Made by a program: the position numbers and the translations under genes | In this document: piece after piece, positions 51,939 through 61,610 of the stretch | Layout of the letters: the number at the start of each line of letters is the position of its first letter | How positions within the stretch are numbered: position 1 is the first letter of the stretch | Assembly: GCF_006715045.1 (NCBI RefSeq) | Contig: NZ_VFML01000002.1 | Span: 682,001 to 746,000, forward strand | Origin: Amycolatopsis cihanbeyliensis | GTDB taxonomy: Bacteria > Actinomycetota > Actinomycetes > Mycobacteriales > Pseudonocardiaceae | Reading direction: 5' to 3' | DNA length: 64,000 nucleotides | Notes under the pieces: model-generated | Told to the model about the DNA's origin: nothing | Databases searched by the model: none | Seen by the model: the letters and a program-made list of their open reading frames with translations, nothing else

Positions 51939-54900
51939 TCAGGTTCTACTCGCTTCAGCCGGCCACGCAATACCTCCCGCCACACCTTCGATACGGTCGA
52001 TCATCGTTTCGGCATCCCGAACCAGCGTGTCGCGCACCACCGCGTCGGCCACCAACCCGGCATCGCCGGCCAGTTCGGCGAACGAACGCAGCTTCCGGAC
52101 CGACTTGGCGTCCTTGCCCTTGGCCTCGGCCTTGCGGGCCTTGCCGAACTCCTTGGACAACGAGGTGTACGCGGACAGCGACAGCCGGTTGCTGGCCCGG
52201 AACCGGGTCAGCAGCTGGTCGATGTCCCGCATCGAGGTGGTGGAGGCGAACCACACCGTCTGCTCGGCGCTGTGCCCCGCCACATCCGTCGCGCTCACCT
52301 CGAGGGTGTGCACCCCGAGCGGCAGCCGGTGCAGCGGCACCGCCTGACCGGAGGTGATCTGCTGCCCGTCCAGGGTGGCCGACTGGGTGGCCACCCCGGA
52401 AGCCGCGTCCGTCGCCCGCCAAGAGACCACCAGGTCGGTGGCGTCCCCGTAGACCTGGCCGTTCGCCACGCCGGCCACCATCACGGTGGGTTTGGTGGCG
52501 TCGATCTTCACCGTCGCCGCCTTGTCCGGCTCGACGTTGCCCGCCTTGTCCACGGCTCGGTAGAGCAGGGTGTGCTCCCCGTCCCCGCTGATGGCGACCG
52601 GCTCGCGGTAGGTCCTCCAGTCATCACCGTCCAGGCTCCACTCGATGCGGTCGATTCCGGAACCCTCGTCGGTCGCATTCAGCGTCACCGAGACGTCCCC
52701 GGCGTGCCAGCCGCTCTCGCCGGGCTCGGTGAAGCTGGCCGTGGTGACCGGGGCGGCCGCGTCCAGCTCCTTGATCTGGACGTTCCGGAAGGACACGTCG
52801 TCGGCGTCGCCGTGGTTCTGGATGCCGACGAACCCCTGGGTGAGGTCGCGGTCCGGGTCGGTGCTCACGAAGTCGTTGATCAACGTCCCGTTCAGGTGGA
52901 CCTGGATGGTCTGCCCGCGCACCACGATCTCGTAGGAGTTCCACTCGCCGGGCGGGTTCAGCGCCCCGTCCCTGGCTTCCAGGTCCGCGGACTGGAAGCC
53001 GTAAACCGAACCGGTGGTCCGTTCCGGCGCGTCGGTGGCGTCGATCTGGATCTCGTAGCCCTGGTTCACCGCGAGCCAGGGGTCGTTGCCGGGGTCGGGG
53101 AACCCGATGAAGACGCCGGAGTTGTCGTCCCCCGCCATCTTCCAGTCCAGCTTGAGGCTGTACGCCCCGAACCGCTGCTCGAACCAGTACAGGCCCATGC
53201 CGCCGACCGAGGCGATCGAGCAGTCCGGCTGGTGGGCGAAGGAACCGGGCCCGGCCTGGTTCCAGCCGCTCATACTGTCCTCGGTGCCGTCGTAGAGCAT
53301 CCGGTAGCCCTCGTCCGGTTGCGCGGGCTCGCAGGCCTGCGTTCCCGGATCGGCGACCCCGGAGCCCCGCACGTTCAGCACGTCCACGTCGAACAGCCCG
53401 CCGGTACCGCTACCGCGGAACACCAGGTACAGCGGTTGCGTACCACCCGGGTCCGGGATGACCTTCGGCGCGATGTCGACATAGCTGTCCCAGCCACCGG
53501 TGTTGGCCACCTCGATCGTCTGCAGCAGCTCGCCGTCCACCGCACCCGAGCGGACCTCGATCGTGCCGCCCGCGCCTCCGGAGGAGACCCGGTAACCGAT
53601 GCCGTCCACACCGGTGAGGTTGACCGGGTCGAACTCGAGCCAGTCCCCGTCGTCGATGTAGCCGACCCGCTTGCCTCCGCTCGCACCATCGGCTTCGACC
53701 ACCTGGACGCCGTTCTGCTCGGTGAAGAACTCGGCCTGCTTGACCTTCGGTTGCAGGACGTGCTCGTCCTCACCGGTCAGTTCCGGCGCACCGGGGGCAC
53801 CGTTGTCGGTGTAGTAGGCGTTGATCACGCCGAACACGTTGGCGTCCAGCCCGTGACCCTCGTCACCCGGCGTCTCGAGCACACCCTCGCAGCCGGTCGC
53901 CCTGCTCAGTGGGTGGCCGTGGGCATCGTGGCCGAGGATGTACTCCACGGTGACCCGACCGCAGTCGATCTGACCGTCCTCCGGATCGGTCACGGCGACC
54001 TCGAACGGCACCGTGTCGCCGAAGCCGAAGAACCCGCCGTCGACCGGCGTCCGCAGGTCCACCGTCGGCGCGGTGTTGCCTGCGGTGACCACCACGCTGG
54101 CGGCGCCGGCCAGCCCGGTCTCGTCGGTCACGGTCAGCTTCGCGGTGTACTGGCCCGCTTCGGCGTAGGTGTGGGACACCGGCCCCTGCTCGCCCGAGTC
54201 GGTGCTGCCGTCCCCATCGAAGTCCCAGGCATAGCTCAGCGGGCCACCATCCGGATCGGTCGTGCCGGAAGGATCGAAGGTGACCTCCAGCGGAGCCGGC
54301 CCGGAGGTGGTGTCCGCGCTCAGTTCGACCTGCGGCGTCCGGTTCCCCTTGGTGTAGTCGATCCGGTAGACGGCCGACTCCGGCGAGCCGCCGAAGTACC
54401 CGGTGCCGTAGTCCAGCACGTACAGCGAACCCTCCGGACCGAACTCGAGGTTCATCGGCCGGACGAGTTCCATCGAGTCGAAGAACGGCTTGATCTCGCC
54501 GCGCTCGCCCTCCGGCCCGACGGTGATCTCCTTGATCCAGCCCCGATCCCACTCGTAGGCGAAGTTCTTGCCTTCGTAGTACTCCGGGAACTTGGTGACC
54601 GAGTCGAGCTCGGGGTCGTAGTCGTAGGTCGGACCGCCCATCGGCGACTCACCACCGGTGCCGAACTCCGGTACCGAACCACCGTCGTACGGGATCCAGG
54701 CGGGCTGGACCGGTGGCAACTCGGTGAGCCCGGTGTTGTTCGGGCTGTCGTTGCGCGGTGTCTCGCAGTCGAAGGCCTCCCCGGAGGTTCCGCTGGCGAA
54801 GTCGTAGTCGACGAACGGCTGATTGTCCCCGACGCAGTACGGCCACCCGTAGTTGCCAGGGCCCTTCACCAGGTTGAACTCGACCGTTCCGCCGGGCCCA

Positions 54901-56561
54901 CGGTCCGGGTCGGCCGAGCCGGCGTCCGGGCCGTAGTCGCCGACGTACAGCCAGCCGGTCTCCTTGTCCACCGCGAACCGGAACGGGTTGCGGAAGCCCA
55001 TGGCATAGATCTCCGGCCGGGTCCTGTCCGTTCCGGGCTCGAAGAGGTTGCCATCGGGGATGGCGTAACCGCCGTCCGGCTGGACGTCGATCCGCAGGAT
55101 CTTGCCCCGCAGGTCATTGGTGTTGCCCGCGCTGCGCTGCGCGTCGAAGGCCGGGTTTCGGTCGGAGCGCTCGTCGATCGGCGTGTAGCCGTCCGAGGAG
55201 AACGGGTTGGTGTCATCCCCTGTGGACAGTAAGAGGTTGCCCTGCCCGTCGAAGTCGATCTCCCCACCGGCGTGGCAGCAGGTGCCGCGGTCGGCGGGAA
55301 CCCGCAGGATCTGCTGCTCGCTGGCCAGGTCCAGGGTGCCGTCCGCGGCCAGCTTGTACCGGGAAAGCTGGTTGTAGCCCTCGAACGGCGCGAAGTCCTC
55401 CGCGGTGCCGTTCGAAGGCGCGTCCCCGGCCGGGGTGTCCAGTGGGGGTGCGAAGTAGAGGTAGACCCAGTTGTTGTCGGCGAAGTTCGGATCCACGGCG
55501 ACACCCTGCAAACCGTCCTCGTCGTGGTTGTAGACGTCCAGCTTGGCCGCCAGCGAGGTGGTGGCCGCCGGAGTGGTCAACCACACCTCACCGTCTCGCG
55601 AGGTGTGCAGTACCCGCCGGTCGGGCAGCACCGCCATCGCCATCGGCTCGCCGGTCTCCGGCTCGCCCTTGGCCAGGGTGACCTGGTCGAAGTCCGAATC
55701 GGACGGTTGCTCGCCCTGTTCCGGTGGGGAGCAGTCCGCCGCGCGCTCGCCGGTGGCGTACAGGATGCCGCCGAGCAGGTGGGAGCGGAACTGCGGGTCG
55801 GCGTAGGACTCGCTGGTGTGGCCACCGCCGGTGTACCAGGATCGACCACCGCTGTTCTCGTGGCACCAGGCGATCGGGTGGTCGCCCATCGCCCCGTCGC
55901 CTGGTTGGTAGCTGGACTCGTCCAGCGAGGCCAGCACATGCACGTCCTGCCGGGGGTTCTGCTGGTAGTTGTACCACTCGTCGGTGCGGGGCCACTGGTA
56001 CGGCAGCTCGGCGGTGGAGGGATGCTGCCGGTCCTCCACGTTCACCGTGGCTTCCTGGATATGCGGGTGCGACTGGAAGTACGCGCCGACCAGTTCGCCG
56101 TACCACGGCCATTCGTACTCGGTGTCCGCGGCCGCATGCACGCCCGCGTAACCCCCTCCGCCCTCGATATAACGTTCGAAGGCACCCTGCTGGGAATCGT
56201 TCAACACGTCGCCGGTGGTGGAGAGCCAGACGACCGCGTCGAACCTGGCCAGGTTGTCATCGGTGAACGCGCTCGCGTCCTCGGTCGTCTCGACGGTGAA
56301 CCCGTTGCTCTCCCCCAGTCCCCGTATCGTGGAGATCCCGTCCGGGATGGAGGCGTGCCGGTACCCGGCGGTCTTGGAGAACACCAGCACGTTCGCCACG
56401 TGCTGGGTTCCCGGCTGCTGCTGTGTCTGCGGTTGCGCCGCACTCACCGCGGAGAAGGCGCCGGCACCGAGCCCGGTACACAGGGCGAGCGCGGCCGCGC
56501 CGATCCGCATGGTTCGTCTTTTCGCTGAGTGGCCTTGTCTGGTACTCCTGCTTCGCTGCAC
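51939..56561 (-). CDS. Secreted ThuA-PQQ/sorbosone dehydrogenase-PKD-CBM-DUF1080 multidomain protein
   Basis: The 1,540-residue exported protein has a signal peptide (MRIGAAALALCTGLGAGAFS, residues 18-37). ThuA-like domain, about 55-280 (VLVFSKTAGYRHASIPDGI, YAGVHAAADTEYEWPWYGEL); glucose/sorbosone-dehydrogenase-type beta-propeller, 290-700 (NHDEDGLQGVAVDPNF, LRIDVQPDGGYAIPDGNLF, WPYCVGDNQPFVDYDF); PKD repeat, about 735-815 (DPSGTTDPDGGPLSYAWDFDGDG); beta/CBM-like region with GYIDDGDWLEFDPVNL (about 960-1060); DUF1080 3-keto-disaccharide-hydrolase-type domain about 1090-1275 (YRMLYDGTEDSMSGWNQAG, LDWKMAGDDNSGVFIGFPDP); Ig-like OmpL47-type domains; helical C terminus. GTG start after GGGAGAAAGG. 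Probably binds and oxidises or splits glycosides outside the cell for the sugar importer upstream. Confidence 0.82.
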   Translation of the reverse strand: MQRSRSTRQGHSAKRRTMRIGAAALALCTGLGAGAFSAVSAAQPQTQQQPGTQHVANVLVFSKTAGYRHASIPDGISTIRGLGESNGFTVETTEDASAFTDDNLARFDAVVWLSTTGDVLNDSQQGAFERYIEGGGGYAGVHAAADTEYEWPWYGELVGAYFQSHPHIQEATVNVEDRQHPSTAELPYQWPRTDEWYNYQQNPRQDVHVLASLDESSYQPGDGAMGDHPIAWCHENSGGRSWYTGGGHTSESYADPQFRSHLLGGILYATGERAADCSPPEQGEQPSDSDFDQVTLAKGEPETGEPMAMAVLPDRRVLHTSRDGEVWLTTPAATTSLAAKLDVYNHDEDGLQGVAVDPNFADNNWVYLYFAPPLDTPAGDAPSNGTAEDFAPFEGYNQLSRYKLAADGTLDLASEQQILRVPADRGTCCHAGGEIDFDGQGNLLLSTGDDTNPFSSDGYTPIDERSDRNPAFDAQRSAGNTNDLRGKILRIDVQPDGGYAIPDGNLFEPGTDRTRPEIYAMGFRNPFRFAVDKETGWLYVGDYGPDAGSADPDRGPGGTVEFNLVKGPGNYGWPYCVGDNQPFVDYDFASGTSGEAFDCETPRNDSPNNTGLTELPPVQPAWIPYDGGSVPEFGTGGESPMGGPTYDYDPELDSVTKFPEYYEGKNFAYEWDRGWIKEITVGPEGERGEIKPFFDSMELVRPMNLEFGPEGSLYVLDYGTGYFGGSPESAVYRIDYTKGNRTPQVELSADTTSGPAPLEVTFDPSGTTDPDGGPLSYAWDFDGDGSTDSGEQGPVSHTYAEAGQYTAKLTVTDETGLAGAASVVVTAGNTAPTVDLRTPVDGGFFGFGDTVPFEVAVTDPEDGQIDCGRVTVEYILGHDAHGHPLSRATGCEGVLETPGDEGHGLDANVFGVINAYYTDNGAPGAPELTGEDEHVLQPKVKQAEFFTEQNGVQVVEADGASGGKRVGYIDDGDWLEFDPVNLTGVDGIGYRVSSGGAGGTIEVRSGAVDGELLQTIEVANTGGWDSYVDIAPKVIPDPGGTQPLYLVFRGSGTGGLFDVDVLNVRGSGVADPGTQACEPAQPDEGYRMLYDGTEDSMSGWNQAGPGSFAHQPDCSIASVGGMGLYWFEQRFGAYSLKLDWKMAGDDNSGVFIGFPDPGNDPWLAVNQGYEIQIDATDAPERTTGSVYGFQSADLEARDGALNPPGEWNSYEIVVRGQTIQVHLNGTLINDFVSTDPDRDLTQGFVGIQNHGDADDVSFRNVQIKELDAAAPVTTASFTEPGESGWHAGDVSVTLNATDEGSGIDRIEWSLDGDDWRTYREPVAISGDGEHTLLYRAVDKAGNVEPDKAATVKIDATKPTVMVAGVANGQVYGDATDLVVSWRATDAASGVATQSATLDGQQITSGQAVPLHRLPLGVHTLEVSATDVAGHSAEQTVWFASTTSMRDIDQLLTRFRASNRLSLSAYTSLSKEFGKARKAEAKGKDAKSVRKLRSFAELAGDAGLVADAVVRDTLVRDAETMIDRIEGVAGGIAWPAEASRT

Positions 56562-56598
56562 TGGTACCTTTCTCCCTCGCTAGCCGTACAGCACCGTG

Positions 56599-57747
56599 TT
56601 AGATGGCCGACCACCGTGACTCGTCGGCCGAACTGCGCTCCACCGCTTCCAGCACGCGTTGCACCCGCAGGCCGTCGGCGAAGCTCGGTTGCGGCTCCTT
56701 TCCGTTACCGATCGCGGTAAGCAGGTCCGCGATCTCGTGGGTGAAGGTGTGTTCGTAACCGAGCAGGTGCCCCGGCGGCCACCACGCACCGAGATAGGGA
56801 TGATCGGCCTCGGTGACCAGAATGCGCCGGAACCCTGTCGTGCCGGTGGGTTCCTCCCCGTCGTAGAACCACAGCTCGTTCATGGACTCGAAGTCGAAAC
56901 TGAGGCTGCCGCGGGATCCGTTCAGCTCGATCCGCATGGCGTTCTTCCTGCCCAGCGCGTACCGGGTCGCCTCGAAGGTCGCCAGCGCACCGCCGGAGAA
57001 CCTGCCGAGAAACACCGCGGAGTCGTCCACGGTGACCTCGTCGGTGCCCTCGCCGTCCGGCAATGGCCGCCTGTCCACGAAGGTCTCGGTCCGGCCGGTC
57101 ACCCCGGCGAGGACGTCCCCGGTGACGAACTGGGTGGCGTCCACGATGTGCGCGCCGATGTCGCCGAGTGCACCGGAACCTGCCTGCTCCCTGCGTAGCC
57201 GCCAGCTCATCGGCGCGCTCGGGTCGGAGAGCCAGTCCTGCAGGTACACGGCACGCACGTGCCGCAGCCGCCCGAGCCTGCCCTCGGCCACCATCCGCCT
57301 GGCCAGCGCGAGCGCGGGCACCCTCCGGTAGTTGAAGGCCACCATCGAACGCACACCCCGCTCGCCTGCCCGACTCGCGGCCCGCGCCATCAGTTCGGCC
57401 TCCGCGACCGAGTTCGCCAGCGGCTTCTCGCACAGTACGTGCTTTCCCGCGTCCAGGGCCGCGGTCGCGATCTCGGCATGCGTGTACCCCGGTGTACAGA
57501 TGTCGACCAGGTCGATGTCCTCCCGCTCGAGCAACGCCCGCCAGTCGGTCTCCACCGACTCCCACCCGTACCGCTGCGCGGCCTCCTTGGTCCTGCGCTC
57601 GTCGCGCCCGCAGAGCACGGCCATCCGCGGCGTCAGTGGGACGTCGAAGAATCGGTGCACGCTGCGCCAGGCATGCGAGTGCACCGCTCCCATGAACGCA
57701 TGGCCGACCATGGCCACGCCGATGGAATCCCCCGGCAGCTCACTCAT
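56599..57747 (-). CDS. Gfo/Idh/MocA family oxidoreductase
   Basis: The 382-residue protein has an N-terminal Rossmann domain (IGVAMVGHAFMGAVHSHAWR, DLVDICTPGYTHAEIATAAL) and the family's EKP motif (KHVLCEKPLANSVAEAE, catalytic Lys), then the alpha/beta substrate domain with YRRVPALALARRM and GDIGAHIVDATQFVTG (conserved Asp and His). It oxidises a sugar or inositol with NAD(P). It lies 37 bp upstream of the ThuA/PQQ gene and 52 bp after the sugar-binding protein, same strand. ATG. Confidence 0.92.
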   Translation of the reverse strand: MSELPGDSIGVAMVGHAFMGAVHSHAWRSVHRFFDVPLTPRMAVLCGRDERRTKEAAQRYGWESVETDWRALLEREDIDLVDICTPGYTHAEIATAALDAGKHVLCEKPLANSVAEAELMARAASRAGERGVRSMVAFNYRRVPALALARRMVAEGRLGRLRHVRAVYLQDWLSDPSAPMSWRLRREQAGSGALGDIGAHIVDATQFVTGDVLAGVTGRTETFVDRRPLPDGEGTDEVTVDDSAVFLGRFSGGALATFEATRYALGRKNAMRIELNGSRGSLSFDFESMNELWFYDGEEPTGTTGFRRILVTEADHPYLGAWWPPGHLLGYEHTFTHEIADLLTAIGNGKEPQPSFADGLRVQRVLEAVERSSADESRWSAI

Positions 57748-57799
57748 TCGGTTCCCCTTGTCATGTTGAGACAGTTACTGTGCAAAGAGTGTTGTGTAC

Positions 57800-58852
57800 T
57801 CAGGAGTCGAAGCCGACGTCCATATAGGAGTCGACGTTCTCCTTGGTGACGACGGCGGAGTAGGTGGTCACCTCGGCCGGGATCTCGTGCTCGGCCAGGT
57901 CGCCGATCCCCTTGCCCTGCCCGAGCAGCCTGGCCAGCGCGATGGCCGAGGAGGCCATCGAGGGGCTGTAGAGGACGGTCGCCTTGACCGGGCCGGAGTC
58001 CTCCTTGATCAGCCGCATCATGTTCGTCGAGCCCGCGCCGCCGACCATGAAGAAGTCGTCCCTGCCCGCCGCGTCGATGGCGGCGACCACGCCGATACCC
58101 TGGTCGTCGTCGTGGTTCCAGAGGGCGTGCAGGGTGGGCGCGCCCTGCAGCAGGTTGGCCGCCTCCTGCTGACCGGACTCCGGGCTGAAATCGGCCGCCG
58201 CCCGCGGGCCTACGCTGAGCCCGTGGCGTCGCAGCGCGTCGCTGAAGCCCTTGCTGCGCTCCTGGGTCAACGGCAGCGCGTCCGTACCCGCGATCTCGCC
58301 GATCACCGGGTTGCTGATGTTCTGCCGCTCCAGCTCCTCGGCGATGTAGTTCCCGGCGTTGACCCCCATCCGGTAGTTGTCGCCACCGATCCAGGTGCGG
58401 TACGCCAGTGGGCTGTCGAACACCCGGTCCACATTGATCACCGGAAGGTCGGCGTCCATTGCCTGCTGTGCCACCGCGGTGAGGGCCTTGCCGTCGGAGG
58501 GAAGGATCACCAGCACGTCCACCCCGGCGTTGATCAGCGACTCCACCTGCGCGATCTGCTGGTTGACGTCGTTGGTGCCCTCGGTGGCGTTCAGCGTCAC
58601 GTCGCTGTAGTTCTCGGCCTGTGCCTTGGCGTTGATCGTGACGGCCGCCATCCAGCCGTGGTCGGCCGCGGGCGCGGAGAACCCGATGGTGACCGGCTGG
58701 CCGGGCTCGGAGTTGCTGCCCTGGTTCGCCGCGGCGGCGTCCTGCTGCTGCGGCTCGTTCGAGGTGCAGCCGGTGAGTACCGCGCCTGCGCCGAGCCCGG
58801 CCGCACCGAACAGGAATCCGCGTCGTGCGAGCAGGCTTGCCTTGTCTGTCAT
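57800..58852 (-). CDS. Sugar ABC transporter substrate-binding lipoprotein
   Basis: The 350-residue protein is a ribose/galactofuranose-type binding protein (periplasmic-binding-like fold). N-terminal RRGFLFGAAGLGAGAVLTGC gives a Tat-type or lipoprotein signal with lipobox LTGC (Cys 29). Two lobes follow: PVTIGFSAPAADHGWMAAV, EQIAQVESLINAGVDVLVILPSD-like block, WIGGDNYRMGVNAGNYIAEEL, TLHALWNHDDDQGIGVVAAID. It feeds the permease and ATPase downstream in operon order (ATPase, permease, binding protein, each overlapping by 4 bp). The ligand is not identifiable. Confidence 0.92.
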   Translation of the reverse strand: MTDKASLLARRGFLFGAAGLGAGAVLTGCTSNEPQQQDAAAANQGSNSEPGQPVTIGFSAPAADHGWMAAVTINAKAQAENYSDVTLNATEGTNDVNQQIAQVESLINAGVDVLVILPSDGKALTAVAQQAMDADLPVINVDRVFDSPLAYRTWIGGDNYRMGVNAGNYIAEELERQNISNPVIGEIAGTDALPLTQERSKGFSDALRRHGLSVGPRAAADFSPESGQQEAANLLQGAPTLHALWNHDDDQGIGVVAAIDAAGRDDFFMVGGAGSTNMMRLIKEDSGPVKATVLYSPSMASSAIALARLLGQGKGIGDLAEHEIPAEVTTYSAVVTKENVDSYMDVGFDS

Positions 58853-59904
58853 GGTTTGCTCCCGTCGGCAGCTGTGGATTGGGGCCCGGTACTACGTGGT
58901 TGTTTCGGCTTTCCCTTGCGGCGAGCCGAGGTGGTGTGCTGCAGCAATACGGCGCCAACGATGATCGCGCCCTTGGCGATGGCCTGGATGTCGGTGTCGA
59001 GGTTGTTCTGGGTGAAGATGCTGCCCAGCACGGTGAAGATCAGGACGCCGATGAGGGTGCCGACCAGGCTGCCGCGCCCCCCGGAGAGCAGGGAACCGCC
59101 GATGACCACCGCCGCGATGGCGTCGAGCTCGTAGAGCTGGCCGCTGGTCGAGGCGCCCGAGGTGGTGCGGGCGACCACCATGATCGCCGCGATGCCGCAG
59201 CACAGCCCGCTGATGCCGTAGACGAGCGCGGTGTGCCACTTGACGTTGATCCCGGACAGTCGGGCGGCCTCCGCGTTGCCCCCGACGGCGAAGGTGCGCC
59301 TGCCGAAGGTGGTGCGATTGAGCACGATCCAGGCCACCACGAACACCAGCGCCAGCATGATCACCAGCACCGGGATGCCGAACAGGGAGCCTCGGAAGAA
59401 GTCGTTGAACCCGGTCTCGGTCACCACCTGGGTCTGCCTGCCGCTGAGCCGTTCGGCGAGCCCGCGGGCCGAGGCCATCATCGCCAGCGTGGTGATGAAC
59501 GGGACGACTTTCCCGTAGGAGATGAGCACCCCGTTCACCATCCCGCAGCCGAGACCGACCAGCAGGGCACACAGCACCATGACCACCGGGCCGTAGGACT
59601 GGGTGGCGAGCGTGGTCATCCAGACGCTGGAGAGGGCGACGATGGAGCCGACCGAGAGGTCGATGCCCGCCGCGATGATCACGAAGGTCATCCCGACGCT
59701 CACCACACCGATGGCCGCGGCCAGCCGCAGCACAGTGGATAAGTTCGCCTCGGTGAGGAACGTCTCCGGCTGGGTGATGTGCCCGACCACGCACAGCAGG
59801 ACCAGCACGCCTGCCAGCCCGACCAGGCGGATGTCCAGCGGGAAGGAGCGGCGCCGCGTCTCCTCCTGCGGGCGTACCGGCGGCCGGTCCAGAGTGTCCG
59901 TCAT
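58849..59904 (-). CDS. Sugar ABC transporter permease (RbsC-like)
   Basis: The 351-residue membrane protein has about eight to ten helices and the RbsC-family EAA-like region: VGMTFVIIAAGIDLSVGSIVALS, GLGCGMVNGVLISYGKVVPFITTLAMM, FAVGGNAEAARLSGI (coupling loop), LDAIAAVVIGGSLLSGGRGSLVGTLIGV. ATG 59904 overlaps the ATPase stop; the longer open frame to 60171 lies in that gene. It has a basic C-terminal tail after the last helix. Confidence 0.93.
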   Translation of the reverse strand: MTDTLDRPPVRPQEETRRRSFPLDIRLVGLAGVLVLLCVVGHITQPETFLTEANLSTVLRLAAAIGVVSVGMTFVIIAAGIDLSVGSIVALSSVWMTTLATQSYGPVVMVLCALLVGLGCGMVNGVLISYGKVVPFITTLAMMASARGLAERLSGRQTQVVTETGFNDFFRGSLFGIPVLVIMLALVFVVAWIVLNRTTFGRRTFAVGGNAEAARLSGINVKWHTALVYGISGLCCGIAAIMVVARTTSGASTSGQLYELDAIAAVVIGGSLLSGGRGSLVGTLIGVLIFTVLGSIFTQNNLDTDIQAIAKGAIIVGAVLLQHTTSARRKGKPKQPRSTGPQSTAADGSKP

Positions 59905-61457
59905 GCCGCCTTCCCCTCCATCACCATATCCAATACGTCCTTTTCGGTCAGTTCGTTCGACGGCTTGTCCGCGACCACCTGGCCGTCCCGCAACACCAGC
60001 ACCTGGTCGGCGAGCCCGAGCACCTCGGGGATCTCGCTGGAAACCAGCACGATGGCGACCCCGCTCGCGGCGAGCTCGTGGATCAGCCGGTACAGCTCCG
60101 ACCGCGCGCCGACATCCACTCCCCGGGTCGGCTCGTCCAGCAACAGCACCCGGCAGCCGTGCACCAGCCACCTGGCCACCACGGCCTTCTGCTGGTTCCC
60201 GCCGGACAGCGTGCGGATGATCCGCCGTGGATCAGCAGGCCGGAGGTCCAGTCGCTCCAGTGTGGACTCCGCGTCCCTCGATTCCTTGGAACGGTGGCTG
60301 AACCCGAGGCTGCTGTAGGCCGGCAGGCTGGCCAGGGTGACGTTGTGCGTGACCGACATGTCCAGCAGTAGCGCCTGGCTCTTGCGTTCCTCCGGGGCGA
60401 GCCCGACCCCGGCGTTCACCGCTGCCGCGACGCTGCCGGCGAGGAGGGTCTTACCCCCGATGCCGACCTGCCCGGCATCCGGCTTACGCGCGCCGAAGAT
60501 CGTCTCCAGCACCTCGCTGCGGCCCGCGCCGACCAGCCCGGCCAGCCCCACGATCTGCCCCGCGCGTACGGAGAAGCTGACATCCTCGAACTCGCCCGCC
60601 CGGCTCAGCCCGGACACCCGCAGCACTTCCTCGCCGAATCCGGCCGAGCCCTCGCCCTCCTGCCGGAAGACGTTCTCCACCTTGCGCCCCGCCATCAGGT
60701 CCACCAGGTCGCCCGCGGGGGTCTCCCGCGCGTCCAGGTTGGCCGCCACGGTCCGGCCGTCCTTGATCACGGTGACCCGGTCACCGATCCGGCGGATCTC
60801 CTCCATCCGGTGCGAGATGTAGACCACCGCGACTCCGTCCGCGGTCAACTCGCCGACGATCCGGAACAGGTTGTCCACCTCGTCGGCGGCCAGCGCGGCC
60901 GTCGGCTCATCGAGCACGATCAGCCGGGTGTCGTGGGCCAGCGCCCTTGCCATCGAAACCAGTTGCTGTGCCGCCGCGGGCAGTCGCCCGACCTCGGCCT
61001 CCGGGGAGATCTCCGGATGCCCCAGCCTGGCCAGCAGTGCGGTCGTCTCCGCCCTGGCCACCCCGGGCCGGGTGAAGCCGAACCGGGAGCGCTCATGCCC
61101 GAGGAACACGTTCTCGCGCACCGAGAGGGTCGGGATCAGGTCCAGCTCCTGGTACATGGTCGCGATGCCCAGCCGCAGTGCGGCCACCGGCGAGTTGAGC
61201 GTGACCGCGGCGTCCCGCCAGCGGATCTCCCCCTCGTCCGGCTGGTGGGCACCGGCCAGCGTCTTGATCAGCGTGGACTTGCCCGCCCCGTTCTGGCCCA
61301 GCAGGCAGTGCACCTCACCGGCCCGTACCTCCAGTTCGACCCCGTCGAGCGCGCGCACCCCGGGGAACGACTTCACGATGCCCCGCATCCACAGCAGCGG
61401 CCGATCGGACTGTGCGACACCCTGATTATCGCTCGGCGCGTGCAGACTTACATTCAC
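59901..61457 (-). CDS. Sugar ABC transporter ATP-binding protein (RbsA-like, two ATPase domains)
   Basis: The 518-residue protein has two ABC domains. First: LGQNGAGKSTLIKTLAGAHQ (Walker A), signature LPAAAQQLVSMARAL (degenerate), RLIVLDEPTAAL (Walker B). Second: GLVGAGRSEVLETIFG (altered Walker A, as usual for RbsA), LSGGNQQKAVVARWL, RVLLLDEPTRGVDVGAR. It powers uptake through the RbsC-like permease. GTG 61457 after GAGGGCAAG is chosen; GTG 61508 is an alternative. First gene of the 14-gene locus. Confidence 0.92.
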   Translation of the reverse strand: MNVSLHAPSDNQGVAQSDRPLLWMRGIVKSFPGVRALDGVELEVRAGEVHCLLGQNGAGKSTLIKTLAGAHQPDEGEIRWRDAAVTLNSPVAALRLGIATMYQELDLIPTLSVRENVFLGHERSRFGFTRPGVARAETTALLARLGHPEISPEAEVGRLPAAAQQLVSMARALAHDTRLIVLDEPTAALAADEVDNLFRIVGELTADGVAVVYISHRMEEIRRIGDRVTVIKDGRTVAANLDARETPAGDLVDLMAGRKVENVFRQEGEGSAGFGEEVLRVSGLSRAGEFEDVSFSVRAGQIVGLAGLVGAGRSEVLETIFGARKPDAGQVGIGGKTLLAGSVAAAVNAGVGLAPEERKSQALLLDMSVTHNVTLASLPAYSSLGFSHRSKESRDAESTLERLDLRPADPRRIIRTLSGGNQQKAVVARWLVHGCRVLLLDEPTRGVDVGARSELYRLIHELAASGVAIVLVSSEIPEVLGLADQVLVLRDGQVVADKPSNELTEKDVLDMVMEGKAA

Positions 61458-61610
61458 CTTGCCCTCACTTCGTCCGGTGCCATGCAAAAGTAGTGTGACC
61501 ACAACCACCCGTCAAGGTGATACAGGGTCAGCCGGATGATTACGCAGCGCGTTTACGCACCTCAGCGCACGGAACTTCGGTTCAAAACAAGCAGAAGTGT
61601 TGCCGAACCG

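Noticed and set aside
51399..55232. 1,277-codon open frame on the plus strand
   Set aside because: Antisense to the ThuA/PQQ and inositol-synthase-like genes; Val/Arg/Leu-rich shadow translation.
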